The notes: generated by a model from the letters alone, not told the origin. A stretch of DNA of 5,376 nucleotides from Bacteroidaceae bacterium (GCA_017472905.1 JAFUNW010000373.1:1-5376), one strand, 5' to 3'. Shown: positions 1-5,254, counted from the first letter of the stretch. A program made the numbers and translations.

Positions 1-156
1 CCTAAGACAGGGGAGGAGCTGAGAAGTGAGGATTGAAACCTAAGTGAAGACTTTAAGAGGGCTAGGCTATCTTAGCTGTCCCCCTGTCTTAGGGGGACGA
101 GCCGCAAGGCGGAGGGGGTGGAGTTGGAAAGTGATGATAAATTGATCGTTTTTTCA
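1..156 (+). repeat. Unit C core, copy 1
   Basis: Copy 1 of the block core. It contains a 13-bp inverted repeat (1-13 with 81-93), a hairpin with a 7-bp stem gtccccc/gggggac (78-84 with 92-98) and a small hairpin gccgcaaggc (101-110). It is the reverse complement of 4341-4496, with no gaps and only four mismatches (positions 28, 88, 125, 143). The pairing rule is position n with 4497-n. The match begins at the first base of the window, so the true outer end is unknown. Confidence 0.9.
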
Positions 157-370
157 GATGCTTCGACTCCGCTCAGCATGACAAAGAGAATAGTATTGCT
201 TTACTATTGGCCTCTATCTCCCAAAGAGCAAAGCGATATCTCCTTTAAATAAAACTCCTATGAGTAAAAAGATCCTTCGGCTCCGCTCAGGATGACAGGA
301 GAATAGTATTGCAAGACTATCGGCTCTAACTCCTCTAACTCCTAGCGAAGCGCTAACTCCTTTAACTCCT
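1..370 (+). repeat. Mosaic repeat block 1 (right half of a palindromic block)
   Basis: This gene-free stretch is made entirely of modules that recur elsewhere in the window. In order it holds a G/C-rich core (1-156), unit A (157-183), the linker gagaatagtattgc (186-212), a tatctccc/gcgatatctcc module (213-248), a second unit A (271-297), a second linker (298-324) and a run of taactcct-type short repeats (325-370). Both A units point to the right. Blocks 2 and 3 have A units pointing outward on both sides of the core, so this is probably the right half of such a block, with the left half before the window starts. Nothing in it looks coding. Confidence 0.85.
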
Positions 371-412
371 TCTTTAAACAAACAACAACATCATAAATTC
401 CCAATCATCTCA

Positions 413-1507
413 ATGCCATTCCTTGTCTTTCTTCTTTTATTCATCCTTTCGGCCGGAACCCTTGCGGCACAAAATCCTCCGCAATTCGGACGCATTACAC
501 TGCTTTTTGCCGGTGACCTCATGCAACATCAGGCGCAAATTGATGCAGCCCGCCAATGGGATGGCTCGTATGATTATACGGAATGTTTTTCACAAGTCAG
601 GAAAGAAGTCAGTCGGGCAGACCTGGCCATTGCGAATTTGGAAGTGACCTTGGCAGGAAAGCCCTATAGGGGATACCCACAATTCAGCGCACCGGACGAA
701 TATGCCGTTGCTATCAAAAAAGCAGGATTTGATATTCTCTTAACGGCCAACAACCATAGTCTTGACCGAAGAAGAAAAGGATTGGAACGTACCATTCAGG
801 TATTGGACTCTTTGGATATTCCTCATCTGGGTACTTATTCTACATCGCAGCAACGTGAAGAGAATTATCCGTTTCTGATTGAACGGAATGGCTTTCGTAT
901 CGTCCTGCTCAACTATACCTACGGAACAAACGGTATATCGGTGACACCTCCGAATGTTGTGAACTATATCGATAAGGAACTGATACGCAAAGACATTCAG
1001 AAAGCACACGCGATGCATCCGGACTTGATTATTGCCAACATGCACTGGGGGAGAGAATATCGGTTGTTGCCGGATAAGCAAGAGCGTGAATTGGCTGATT
1101 GGTTGATTGCACAAGGTGTGGATCATGTCATAGGCTCGCATCCACATGTATTGCAACCGATGGAACTTCGAACAGATTCGTTGTCTCCGCAAAAACACCT
1201 TGTTGTCTATTCTTTGGGAAACTACCTCTCGAATATGTCCGCCTTGCATACCGATGGCGGTGCGATGGTACGCATGGAATTCCAAAAACTGGGTCCCGTG
1301 ATACGTCTGGTGGATTGTGCTTACAGTTTGGTTTGGACCTCGCGACCGTCTATTAGTTCTAAAACCAATTATGTCGTTTATCCCGCTGCCAATCCTCCTC
1401 AAGACATGACTCCTACGGAAAAACTCAAATTGAATACATTTTTGGAGAATGCACGTAATCTATTCAATCACAATAATATAGGAGTAGGGGAATACTTTTT
1501 CAAATAA
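413..1507 (+). CDS. CapA family protein (secreted, metallophosphoesterase-like)
   Basis: A 364-residue protein of the CapA/PGA_cap family, named after a Bacillus poly-gamma-glutamate capsule protein and having a calcineurin-like metallophosphoesterase fold. Residues 1-20 are a signal peptide (hydrophobic core FLVFLLLFIL, likely cleavage after LAAQ). There is no lipobox cysteine, so the product is probably periplasmic or exported. Family motifs follow in order: AGDL (33-36), ANLE (74-77), TANNHSLD (111-118), HWGREY (211-216), GSHPHVLQP (241-249) and SLGNYLSN (267-274). The Asp, Asn and His residues fit metal binding. Length is normal for the family. The ATG at 413 is chosen because the signal peptide begins there; no Shine-Dalgarno sequence or clear promoter is seen in 371-412. 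There are no capB or capC neighbours, so a capsule role is unsupported and the substrate is unknown. It is a single gene between repeat block 1 and tRNA-His, with no clear terminator of its own. Confidence 0.95.
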   Translation: MPFLVFLLLFILSAGTLAAQNPPQFGRITLLFAGDLMQHQAQIDAARQWDGSYDYTECFSQVRKEVSRADLAIANLEVTLAGKPYRGYPQFSAPDEYAVAIKKAGFDILLTANNHSLDRRRKGLERTIQVLDSLDIPHLGTYSTSQQREENYPFLIERNGFRIVLLNYTYGTNGISVTPPNVVNYIDKELIRKDIQKAHAMHPDLIIANMHWGREYRLLPDKQERELADWLIAQGVDHVIGSHPHVLQPMELRTDSLSPQKHLVVYSLGNYLSNMSALHTDGGAMVRMEFQKLGPVIRLVDCAYSLVWTSRPSISSKTNYVVYPAANPPQDMTPTEKLKLNTFLENARNLFNHNNIGVGEYFFK

Positions 1508-1522
1508 TTTTTCAATTAAAAA

Positions 1523-1554
1523 CTTGCAGGTTTCAGGAAATAGCACTACCTTTG
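1523..1554 (+). promoter_or_regulatory. Promoter of tRNA-His
   Basis: A Bacteroides-type promoter: CTTG at 1523-1526 as the -33 element, 20 bp of spacer, and TACCTTTG at 1547-1554 matching the -7 consensus TAnnTTTG exactly. It starts 16 bp after the capA stop, so the tRNA does not depend on capA transcription. Initiation is expected a few bases after 1554, giving a leader of about 25 nt. Confidence 0.8.
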
Positions 1555-1583
1555 CAACGCTTTTAGAAAAAAGAGCTATAAAT

Positions 1584-1658
1584 GGTGACTATAGTTCAGT
1601 CGGTTAGAGCGTCAGATTGTGGTTCTGAATGTCGTGGGTTCGAATCCCACTAGTCACC
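1584..1658 (+). tRNA. tRNA-His (anticodon GTG)
   Basis: A complete cloverleaf. The acceptor arm 1585-1591 pairs with 1651-1657. The extra 5' G at 1584 (G-1) faces C73 at 1658, the identity feature of histidine tRNA. The anticodon stem is TCAGA/TCTGA around loop TTGTGGT, with anticodon GTG at 1619-1621. The T arm is GTGGG-TTCGAAT-CCCAC (1634-1650). The 3' CCA is not encoded and must be added after transcription. It is a single-gene unit with its own promoter and terminator. Confidence 0.97.
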
Positions 1659-1663
1659 CAAAG

Positions 1664-1701
1664 AAATCCTTGATAATCCAACGATTATTGAGGATTTTTT
1701 T
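1664..1701 (+). terminator. Rho-independent terminator of tRNA-His
   Basis: A 14-bp stem with two G-U pairs (1664-1677 with 1684-1697) closes a 6-nt loop, and the T run continues to 1701. It begins five bases after the tRNA, so it ends the tRNA-His transcript. Confidence 0.9.
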
Positions 1702-1800
1702 GTATGTGGCTTTCTTGGTTTTTTTGCGGTAAATAAAAAGAAATAACAGATACTATTTACTATAAGAGGAAGTGGGTGTGCATCATTGACTTTTTTATAA

Positions 1801-1890
1801 AACACAGAGACACGGAGACACAGAGTACTTTCTATAAGTCCCTGATTATCTGATTAGGAAAATTTCTTTGTGACTCTGTGTCTCTGTGTT
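1801..1890. repeat. Hairpin repeat of CACAGAGACAC type
   Basis: Left arm 1801-1826 is built from two overlapping acacagag/gagacac units. Right arm 1873-1890 is its complement apart from an 8-nt bulge: aacacagaga (1801-1810) pairs with 1881-1890, and gacacagagt (1817-1826) pairs with 1873-1882. The loop is about 46 nt. An RNA crossing it in either direction would fold into a long bulged hairpin. Neither side has a good T run, so it is annotated as a repeat, not a terminator. Confidence 0.75.
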
Positions 1891-1897
1891 CTAAAAA

Positions 1898-2125
1898 ATG
1901 TATTTTGATTCTCTTTTTCGTTCAGAGAAAACGTATGCCATAATTTCTTTCTGCCTGTTACAAAGATGTAATCAGGTAGCTTTAAAGGCAAAAGAATACG
2001 ATTTCATTCTATATTCTGAAGCACGGAATTATTATTCCAAACCACAGAATATAAAATCTGAAGCTTGGATTATTCATTCTGAAGCTTGGAATATAGTATG
2101 GATTTTATTTCTTCGGGAAAGATAA
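1898..2125 (+). CDS. Doubtful 75-residue ORF with heptad repeats
   Basis: I do not recognise this ORF and am unsure that it is translated. Its middle (about residues 39-66) consists of four seven-residue repeats in frame: YSEARNY, YSKPQNI, KSEAWII and HSEAWNI. These are encoded by the 21-bp tandem repeats at 2013-2096. There is no signal peptide, no known domain and no promoter of the TAnnTTTG type upstream, and the start lies just after the hairpin at 1801-1890. In its favour, the repeat period is a multiple of three and the frame stays open through all units. Against it are its short length, the lack of a ribosome-binding context and its location in repeat-rich spacer DNA. It could equally be non-coding. 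Confidence 0.25.
   Translation: MYFDSLFRSEKTYAIISFCLLQRCNQVALKAKEYDFILYSEARNYYSKPQNIKSEAWIIHSEAWNIVWILFLRER
1961..1992 (-). promoter_or_regulatory. Possible minus-strand promoter
   Basis: On the minus strand TTTG (1992-1989) lies 20 bp before CATCTTTG (1968-1961), one base away from the -7 consensus TAnnTTTG. Element order and spacing equal those of the three better promoters in this window. A transcript would start near 1955 and run left through the 1801-1890 hairpin; its only early ORF is 16 codons. This could be a small-RNA promoter or a chance match. Confidence 0.3.
2013..2096 (+). repeat. Four 21-bp tandem repeats
   Basis: Four contiguous units of exactly 21 bp (2013-2033, 2034-2054, 2055-2075, 2076-2096) around the motif attctgaagcttggaatat. 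Units 3 and 4 are closest to each other. Unit 2 is the most diverged, with attccaaaccacagaatat. All units are in register with no indels. Confidence 0.85.
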
Positions 2126-2183
2126 CTACCTTTCCCGGGATATTGACTTGACCTACATTTCTTCTTTTCTCTTTTTCTTTTCT

Positions 2184-2898
2184 TCTTTTTCTTTGCTCTT
2201 TTACGTCTCTTTGTCATGCTGAGCGAAGCCGAAGGATCTTCTATTAGGAGATAAAGGGAGATAAATGGAGATAGAGGGAGATAAAGGCCGATAGTCTTGC
2301 AATGCTATTCTCCTGTCATCCTGAGCGAAGTCGAAGGATATTCTATCAGGAGATAAAGGGAGTTAAAGGAGTTATCGTTCGCTTCGCTCACTAAGGAGTT
2401 AGAGCCGATACTCTAGTATACTTTTCTTTTTTCTTTTCCATTTCCCACTTTGTCATGCTGAGCGGAGTTTACGCAGTCGAAACAACTTTGAGGATAGCCG
2501 CAGTATCTTAATTGTCCCTCTGTTTATAGAGGGACGAGAGGAACGAAGTGACTCGGAGGGAGTTCGGGAGAGATGGCGCTTTACTATCGGCCTTTTTTCG
2601 CTACCGCTCAAGGAAACTTCTCCCCAAAGAGCGCAGCGATATCTCCCTTTATCTCCCTCTATCTCCTATTAAAGATGCTTCGACTCCGTAAACTTCGCTC
2701 AGGATGACAAAGAGAATAGAATTGCTTTACTATCGGCCTTTATCTCCCAAAGAGCGCAGCGATATCTCCTTTTATCTCCCTTTATCTCCAGAAGATGCTT
2801 CGACTTCGTAAACTCCGCTCAGCATGACAAAAGACCGTCAAGATGACCAATGGCGACTCTGAATGTCTGCAAGAGTATCTCCCTTTATCTCCTTTAAA
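2184..2898. repeat. Mosaic repeat block 2 (palindromic)
   Basis: An intergenic block of about 700 bp. Left side: three A units on the minus strand (2212-2238, 2314-2340 and a degenerate 2451-2480). Centre: a diverged core (2498-2564). Right side: two A units on the plus strand (2674-2709, 2794-2829). Four perfect 10-bp GGAGATAAAG-type units lie at 2247-2286. Linkers of the gccgata...tgcaatactattctc type lie at 2286-2312, 2404-2428 and 2712-2738. The module agcgcagcgatatctcc occurs twice on the right (2630-2646, 2754-2770). Nothing in the block looks coding. It separates tRNA-His from tRNA-fMet. Confidence 0.85.
2498..2564 (+). repeat. Unit C core, diverged copy 2
   Basis: This copy resembles bases 65-121 of core copy 1 but is clearly diverged. 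It keeps tatctta, then gtccctctgtttatagagggac (the same hairpin position, with stem gtccctct/agagggac), then gag and gga-rich sequence. The stem bases differ from copy 1 while pairing is kept. It marks the turning point between the left-pointing and right-pointing A units of block 2. Confidence 0.65.
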
Positions 2899-2918
2899 CA
2901 AAAAAAGGTGCAAGAATA

Positions 2919-2950
2919 TTTGGTAGATTCAAATAAAAGACGTACCTTTG
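2919..2950 (+). promoter_or_regulatory. Promoter of tRNA-fMet
   Basis: TTTG at 2919-2922 (-33) and TACCTTTG at 2943-2950 (-7) are separated by 20 bp. Both match the Bacteroides consensus exactly, and the -7 octamer is identical to that of tRNA-His. The leader to the tRNA is about 17 nt. Confidence 0.85.
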
Positions 2951-2973
2951 CACTCGCAAAACAGAAATAACAT

Positions 2974-3046
<73 letters not shown>

Positions 3047-3050
3047 CAAG

Positions 3051-3100
3051 AGACGGTCTAACAAGTTCATAAGTAACTCGTTAGACCGTCTTTCCGTTTT
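3051..3100 (+). terminator. Terminator of tRNA-fMet
   Basis: A 12-bp perfect stem agacggtctaac/gttagaccgtct (3051-3062 with 3080-3091) with a 17-nt loop is followed by tttccgtttt. It lies five bases after the tRNA. The minus strand lacks a T run there, so ending of the converging TA transcript at this stem is possible but weaker. The remaining spacer to 3185 shows no further feature. Confidence 0.85.
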
Positions 3101-3185
3101 GGAGCGAGACTGGACGGGGACAAGTATCCGACAACTTTTGGCTTAAATCTCGAAAAGATTCCACCAACACGGTCTGTTCGTTTTA

Positions 3186-3605
3186 TCAGAATGAGACAGC
3201 CATTAGGGAACTGCCTATTTCATGTATGGTATCCAATATCAGTTTGCGGCGTTCCGGTGACGGAGTCTTAGAGCCTTTGATATAGCTGGCCAACAGGCTC
3301 TGTTGGATACCCATTCGGCGTGCCACTGCAGAGATGTTCAATTCCGGGTTTGACAAGAATGCATCCTGAATGCCTGATGCCGGCTCCTTGGTGTCATCGT
3401 AGTAGAAGCTTTCGTAGCTCATATCCTCGTCGATGCAGTCCCAACGGATACCGAAATACTCGAATTCATACGCTTGTCGCTGTTCATCCGTAGCGACCAA
3501 CAGACGCGGATAGAACTTCAGCGATTGGTAAAGGGTCTCCCCCTTGTCATTCGTCACATAAATCCGTCCGTCCTCAAACCATAATTTAAGAATGTTCATC
3601 TTCAT
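3186..3605 (-). CDS. DUF2442 protein with C-terminal helix-turn-helix (probable antitoxin)
   Basis: A 139-residue protein in two parts. Residues 4-68 fit DUF2442: ILKLWFEDGRIYV, then FYPRL, and the typical GIRWDCIDEDMSYESF (52-67). Residues 85-130 form an XRE-like helix-turn-helix, with NISAVARRMGIQQSLLASYI (90-109) and KTPSPERR after it. The same two-part architecture is known from the solved Nitrosomonas protein NE0471. Its ATG overlaps the stop of the upstream gene as ATGA, implying translational coupling. In such pairs the second gene with the DNA-binding domain is taken as antitoxin and autorepressor; here that role is inferred, supported by dyad sites at the operon promoter. A start two codons later (3599) is also possible. 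The product is cytoplasmic. Downstream lies the tRNA-fMet terminator, converging. Confidence 0.9.
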   Translation of the reverse strand: MKMNILKLWFEDGRIYVTNDKGETLYQSLKFYPRLLVATDEQRQAYEFEYFGIRWDCIDEDMSYESFYYDDTKEPASGIQDAFLSNPELNISAVARRMGIQQSLLASYIKGSKTPSPERRKLILDTIHEIGSSLMAVSF

Positions 3606-3877
3606 ATCAGCCTCCTTTCTTTATTTAAGGCATGGGAGCAGAACTCCCCATGCAATTTTTTCCATTCCTCTTGAATTAATTCCAGATTCTCTTCCAAGAT
3701 AGACTTTGCAAGGCTCAAGTCTTTGGGTTTCATTCCATGGCTCTCCATCAAGATAACTTCATCCTTGATTTCAAACTTCGCTTCTCCGTCCTGACTTGTC
3801 ACATGGCAGTGCGGTGGTTGGTGCTCTGCCGTGTAAATCTTGAATCTCAATCCGAATAATATTAAAACTGTTGGCAT
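3602..3877 (-). CDS. DUF4160 protein (probable toxin of a TA pair)
   Basis: A 91-residue DUF4160 protein. It begins with the family's usual MPTVLILFGLRFKIY and carries the hallmark EHQPPHCHV (18-26), where two histidines follow a PP pair, then GEAKFEIKDEVILM (31-44) and a helical C-terminal half ending near EWKKLHGEF (71-79). The open frame runs further upstream, but the start at 3877 is preferred. It gives the conserved MPT start, and the promoter -7 element (3908-3901) lies inside the longer version. Genes of this family commonly sit directly before a DUF2442 gene, as here, and the pair is regarded as a likely type II toxin-antitoxin module. The molecular target is not known to me, so toxicity is an inference. 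The leader is A-rich (aaaaaacaaaagagat) without a Shine-Dalgarno sequence. Confidence 0.9.
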   Translation of the reverse strand: MPTVLILFGLRFKIYTAEHQPPHCHVTSQDGEAKFEIKDEVILMESHGMKPKDLSLAKSILEENLELIQEEWKKLHGEFCSHALNKERRLI

Positions 3878-3900
3878 ATCTCTTTTGTTTTTTATTAGTA

Positions 3901-3934
3901 CAAAGATAAGATATATTTTTATATCCTGCAAGCG
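3901..3934 (-). promoter_or_regulatory. Promoter of the DUF4160-DUF2442 operon
   Basis: On the minus strand CTTG (3932-3929) lies 20 bp before TATCTTTG (3908-3901), a perfect TAnnTTTG -7 element. Initiation a few bases on gives a leader of roughly 17-20 nt before the ATG at 3877, which decides against the longer reading frame. Confidence 0.8.
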
Positions 3935-3960
3935 TTTTGAGGATATTTTTTTCATATCCT
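3908..3960. promoter_or_regulatory. Operator-like dyads AGGATAT/ATATCCT
   Basis: Two dyads lie over and just upstream of the TA promoter. The upstream one is perfect: AGGATAT (3940-3946), a 7-nt A/T spacer, ATATCCT (3954-3960). The second is AAGATAT (3908-3914), a 6-nt spacer, ATATCCT (3921-3927), with one mismatch, and it covers the -33 to -7 spacer. Their placement suits repression by the HTH protein of the operon. Confidence 0.6.
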
Positions 3961-4028
3961 AATAAAAAAGCCCTACCTGTGAAATTATCTTTTTTCTTCA
4001 ATTATTGGTGTGGATGGGGCTTGGGGAT

Positions 4029-4853
4029 AGGAGTTAGCGTTCGCTTCGCTCACTAGGAGAGAAAGGGAGATAGCGCTGCGCGCACTAGGAGTTAAAGGAG
4101 TTAGCGCTACGCTAGGAGTTAGAGGAGTTAAAGCCGATACTCTTGCAATACTATTCTCTTTGTCATCCTGAGCGGAGCCGAAGGATCTTTTGGAAAGAAG
4201 TTAAAGGAGTTATCGTTCGCTTCGCTCACTAAGGAGATAAAGGGAGATAAAAGGAGATATCGCTTTGCTCTTTGGGAGATAGAGGCCGATACTCTTGCAA
4301 TACTATTCTCGCTTGTCATCCTGAGCGAAGTCGAAGGATCTGAAAAAACGATCGATTTATCATCACTTTCCGACTCCACCCCCTCCGCCTTGCGGCTCGT
4401 CCCCCTAAAACAGGGGGACAGCTAAGATAGCCTAGCCCTCTTAAAGTCTTCACTTAGGTTTCAATCCTTACTTCTCAGCTCCTCCCCTGTCTTAGGAGAG
4501 GTCCCTGTAAGGGGGAGGGGTGAGTTTATCTCCTAATAAAAAGATCCTTCGACTTCGCTCAGGATGACAAGAGACCGTCAGTATGCTCAACGAGGAAAAA
4601 GTATTGCCAAACTATTGGCCTTTAACTCCCTTTATCTCCTTTTATCTCCCTTTATCTCCTGATAAAAGATGCTTCGACTTCGTAAACTTCGCTCAGGATG
4701 ACAAAGAGACGTAAAAGAGCAAAGAAAAAGAAAAGTATGCTAGAGTATTGGCTCTAACTCCTAGAGAGCGAAGCGAACAATAACTCCTAGCGTAGCGCTA
4801 ACTCCTCTAACTCCTTTTATAAAAAAGCTCCTTCGACTCCGCTCAGCATGACA
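4029..4853. repeat. Mosaic repeat block 3 (palindromic)
   Basis: About 825 bp of gene-free repeat DNA. Left side: two A units on the minus strand (4161-4187, 4314-4340), with linkers 4133-4158 and 4284-4310 and runs of ggagttaaa/ggagataaa units (4029-4132, 4200-4283). Centre: unit C on the minus strand (4341-4496), then a ccctgtaaggg hairpin region (4497-4524). Right side: three A units on the plus strand (4543-4569, 4668-4703, 4827-4853). Segments are inverted copies of block 2: 4701-4731 with 2184-2214 (31 bases exact), and 4836-4871 with 2433-2468 (one mismatch). An open frame at 4128-4379 is only repeat sequence. Confidence 0.85.
4249..4496 (-). repeat. Long inverted repeat, right copy (partner 1-248)
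   Basis: This is the reverse complement of 1-248. The first 160 aligned bases have five mismatches and no gaps (97%). The remainder has one single-base gap and a few changes around the linker. It includes unit C copy 3 (4341-4496), unit A (4314-4340), the linker and the module cgatatctcc. No transposase or recombinase gene lies between the copies, so these are two copies of a dispersed repeat and not proven transposon ends. Confidence 0.9.
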
Positions 4854-4866
4854 AAGTGGGAAACGG

Positions 4867-4901
4867 AAAAGAGTGGATGTGAAAATCACACCCACTCTTT
4901 T
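4867..4901. terminator. Bidirectional terminator after the small peptide gene
   Basis: A 16-bp stem with one mismatch (4867-4882 with 4886-4901) closes a 3-nt loop. The stem base is aaaag/ctttt, so T-rich sequence follows on both strands (cttttctta on plus, cttttccgttt on minus). It lies 47 bp beyond the stop of the peptide gene on the minus strand and ends that transcript. Its left side overlaps sequence shared with repeat block 2. Confidence 0.85.
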
Positions 4902-4947
4902 CTTATGCGTTACCTATAGCGGATTTGCTGTAGGCGTAGCGGATAAA

Positions 4948-5127
4948 TTAATGGACTGTTTTATTACTCCATAGGTCGCCCCATGTTCCTTCTCCATCCT
5001 CATCCACTACTTTGATTTCGTCTTCACTACTTCCTAGACTAAAAAATCCGGTTGTGCTGGCATATCCTTTTTCTACAGCAACTTCGATAATCTCCACTTT
5101 GGGAGCTTCATATTTCAATTCTTTCAT
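4948..5127 (-). CDS. Small 59-residue peptide, Bacteroidales MKxLxYEAPKVEIIEV type
   Basis: A 59-residue protein whose first 20 residues, MKELKYEAPKVEIIEVAVEK, follow a pattern common in small uncharacterised Bacteroidales proteins (short charged start, EAP/KP, alternating V/I/E). Then comes GYASTTGFFSLGSSEDEIK and an acidic, glycine-rich tail with DEDGEGTWGDLW (44-55). There is no classical signal peptide, membrane segment or cysteine. The open frame extends 46 codons upstream, but that part runs through a repeat hairpin and the end of the neighbouring gene, so the ATG at 5127 is chosen; its leader is A-rich (aacaacagaaaaagaat). No promoter is visible, so it may be read from the upstream gene, 127 bp away. 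A strong terminator follows it. Function is unknown; a processed or exported peptide is a guess based on the conserved N-terminal half and variable acidic tail. Confidence 0.75.
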   Translation of the reverse strand: MKELKYEAPKVEIIEVAVEKGYASTTGFFSLGSSEDEIKVVDEDGEGTWGDLWSNKTVH

Positions 5128-5177
5128 ATTCTTTTTCTGTTGTTTATTTGTTAATGATTCTTTTTTGTAAGTTTTTT

Positions 5178-5228
5178 GACGGTCTCTGTCATGCTGAGCA
5201 GATACGCTCAGCATGACAAGAGACTGTC
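5178..5228. repeat. Long hairpin from two inverted half A units
   Basis: TGTCATGCTGAGC (5187-5199) and its exact complement GCTCAGCATGACA (5206-5218) enclose a 6-nt loop. Flanking gacggtctc (5178-5186) pairs with gagactgtc (5220-5228), with one G-U pair and a bulged A at 5219, for a stem of about 22 bp. Each arm is the same half of unit A. On the minus strand it is followed by AAAAAA, not T, so it should not terminate transcription of the upstream gene. Confidence 0.85.
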
Positions 5229-5254
5229 TGTAATTTACTTGCGAAACATTTCTT

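Larger units (their letters stand above)
1702..2183. other. Spacer between tRNA-His and repeat block 2
   Basis: About 480 bp without a confident gene. 1702-1800 shows nothing recognisable. It then holds the hairpin repeat at 1801-1890, a doubtful small ORF (1898-2125) carrying four 21-bp tandem repeats, a short hairpin with an 8-bp stem cgggaaag/ctttcccg (2114-2121 with 2130-2137) overlapping that ORF's stop codon, and a pure pyrimidine run (2158-2194). The short hairpin has no T run after it on either strand, so it is a weak terminator candidate. Confidence 0.6.

Noticed and set aside
28..40. gaggattgaaacc, reminiscent of the end of a CRISPR repeat
   Set aside because: It occurs once per core copy, with no regularly spaced direct repeats and no unique spacers. 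The repeats here are inverted and mosaic.
423..647. Second plus-strand frame at the start of capA, and another at 1099-1356
   Set aside because: Both overlap capA in another frame and show no family motifs.
740..1402. Long minus-strand open frame of 220 codons
   Set aside because: It lies wholly antisense to the well-supported capA gene, and its product is rich in His, Arg and Cys with no recognisable domain.
3092..3185. Possible gene remnant between the tRNA terminator and the TA operon
   Set aside because: Short readable stretches exist on the minus strand, but there is no start codon, motif or recognisable family.
3878..3955. Longer start for the DUF4160 protein
   Set aside because: The extra 26 codons contain the promoter -7 element, and the conserved protein begins at MPTVL.
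3771..4001. Minus-strand frame of 76 codons across the TA promoter
   Set aside because: It overlaps the DUF4160 gene out of frame and reads through the promoter and operator sites.
4128..4379. Minus-strand frame of 83 codons
   Set aside because: It is made entirely of unit A, linker and core repeat sequence. Its recurring PSxxLRMT motif is just a translation of unit A.
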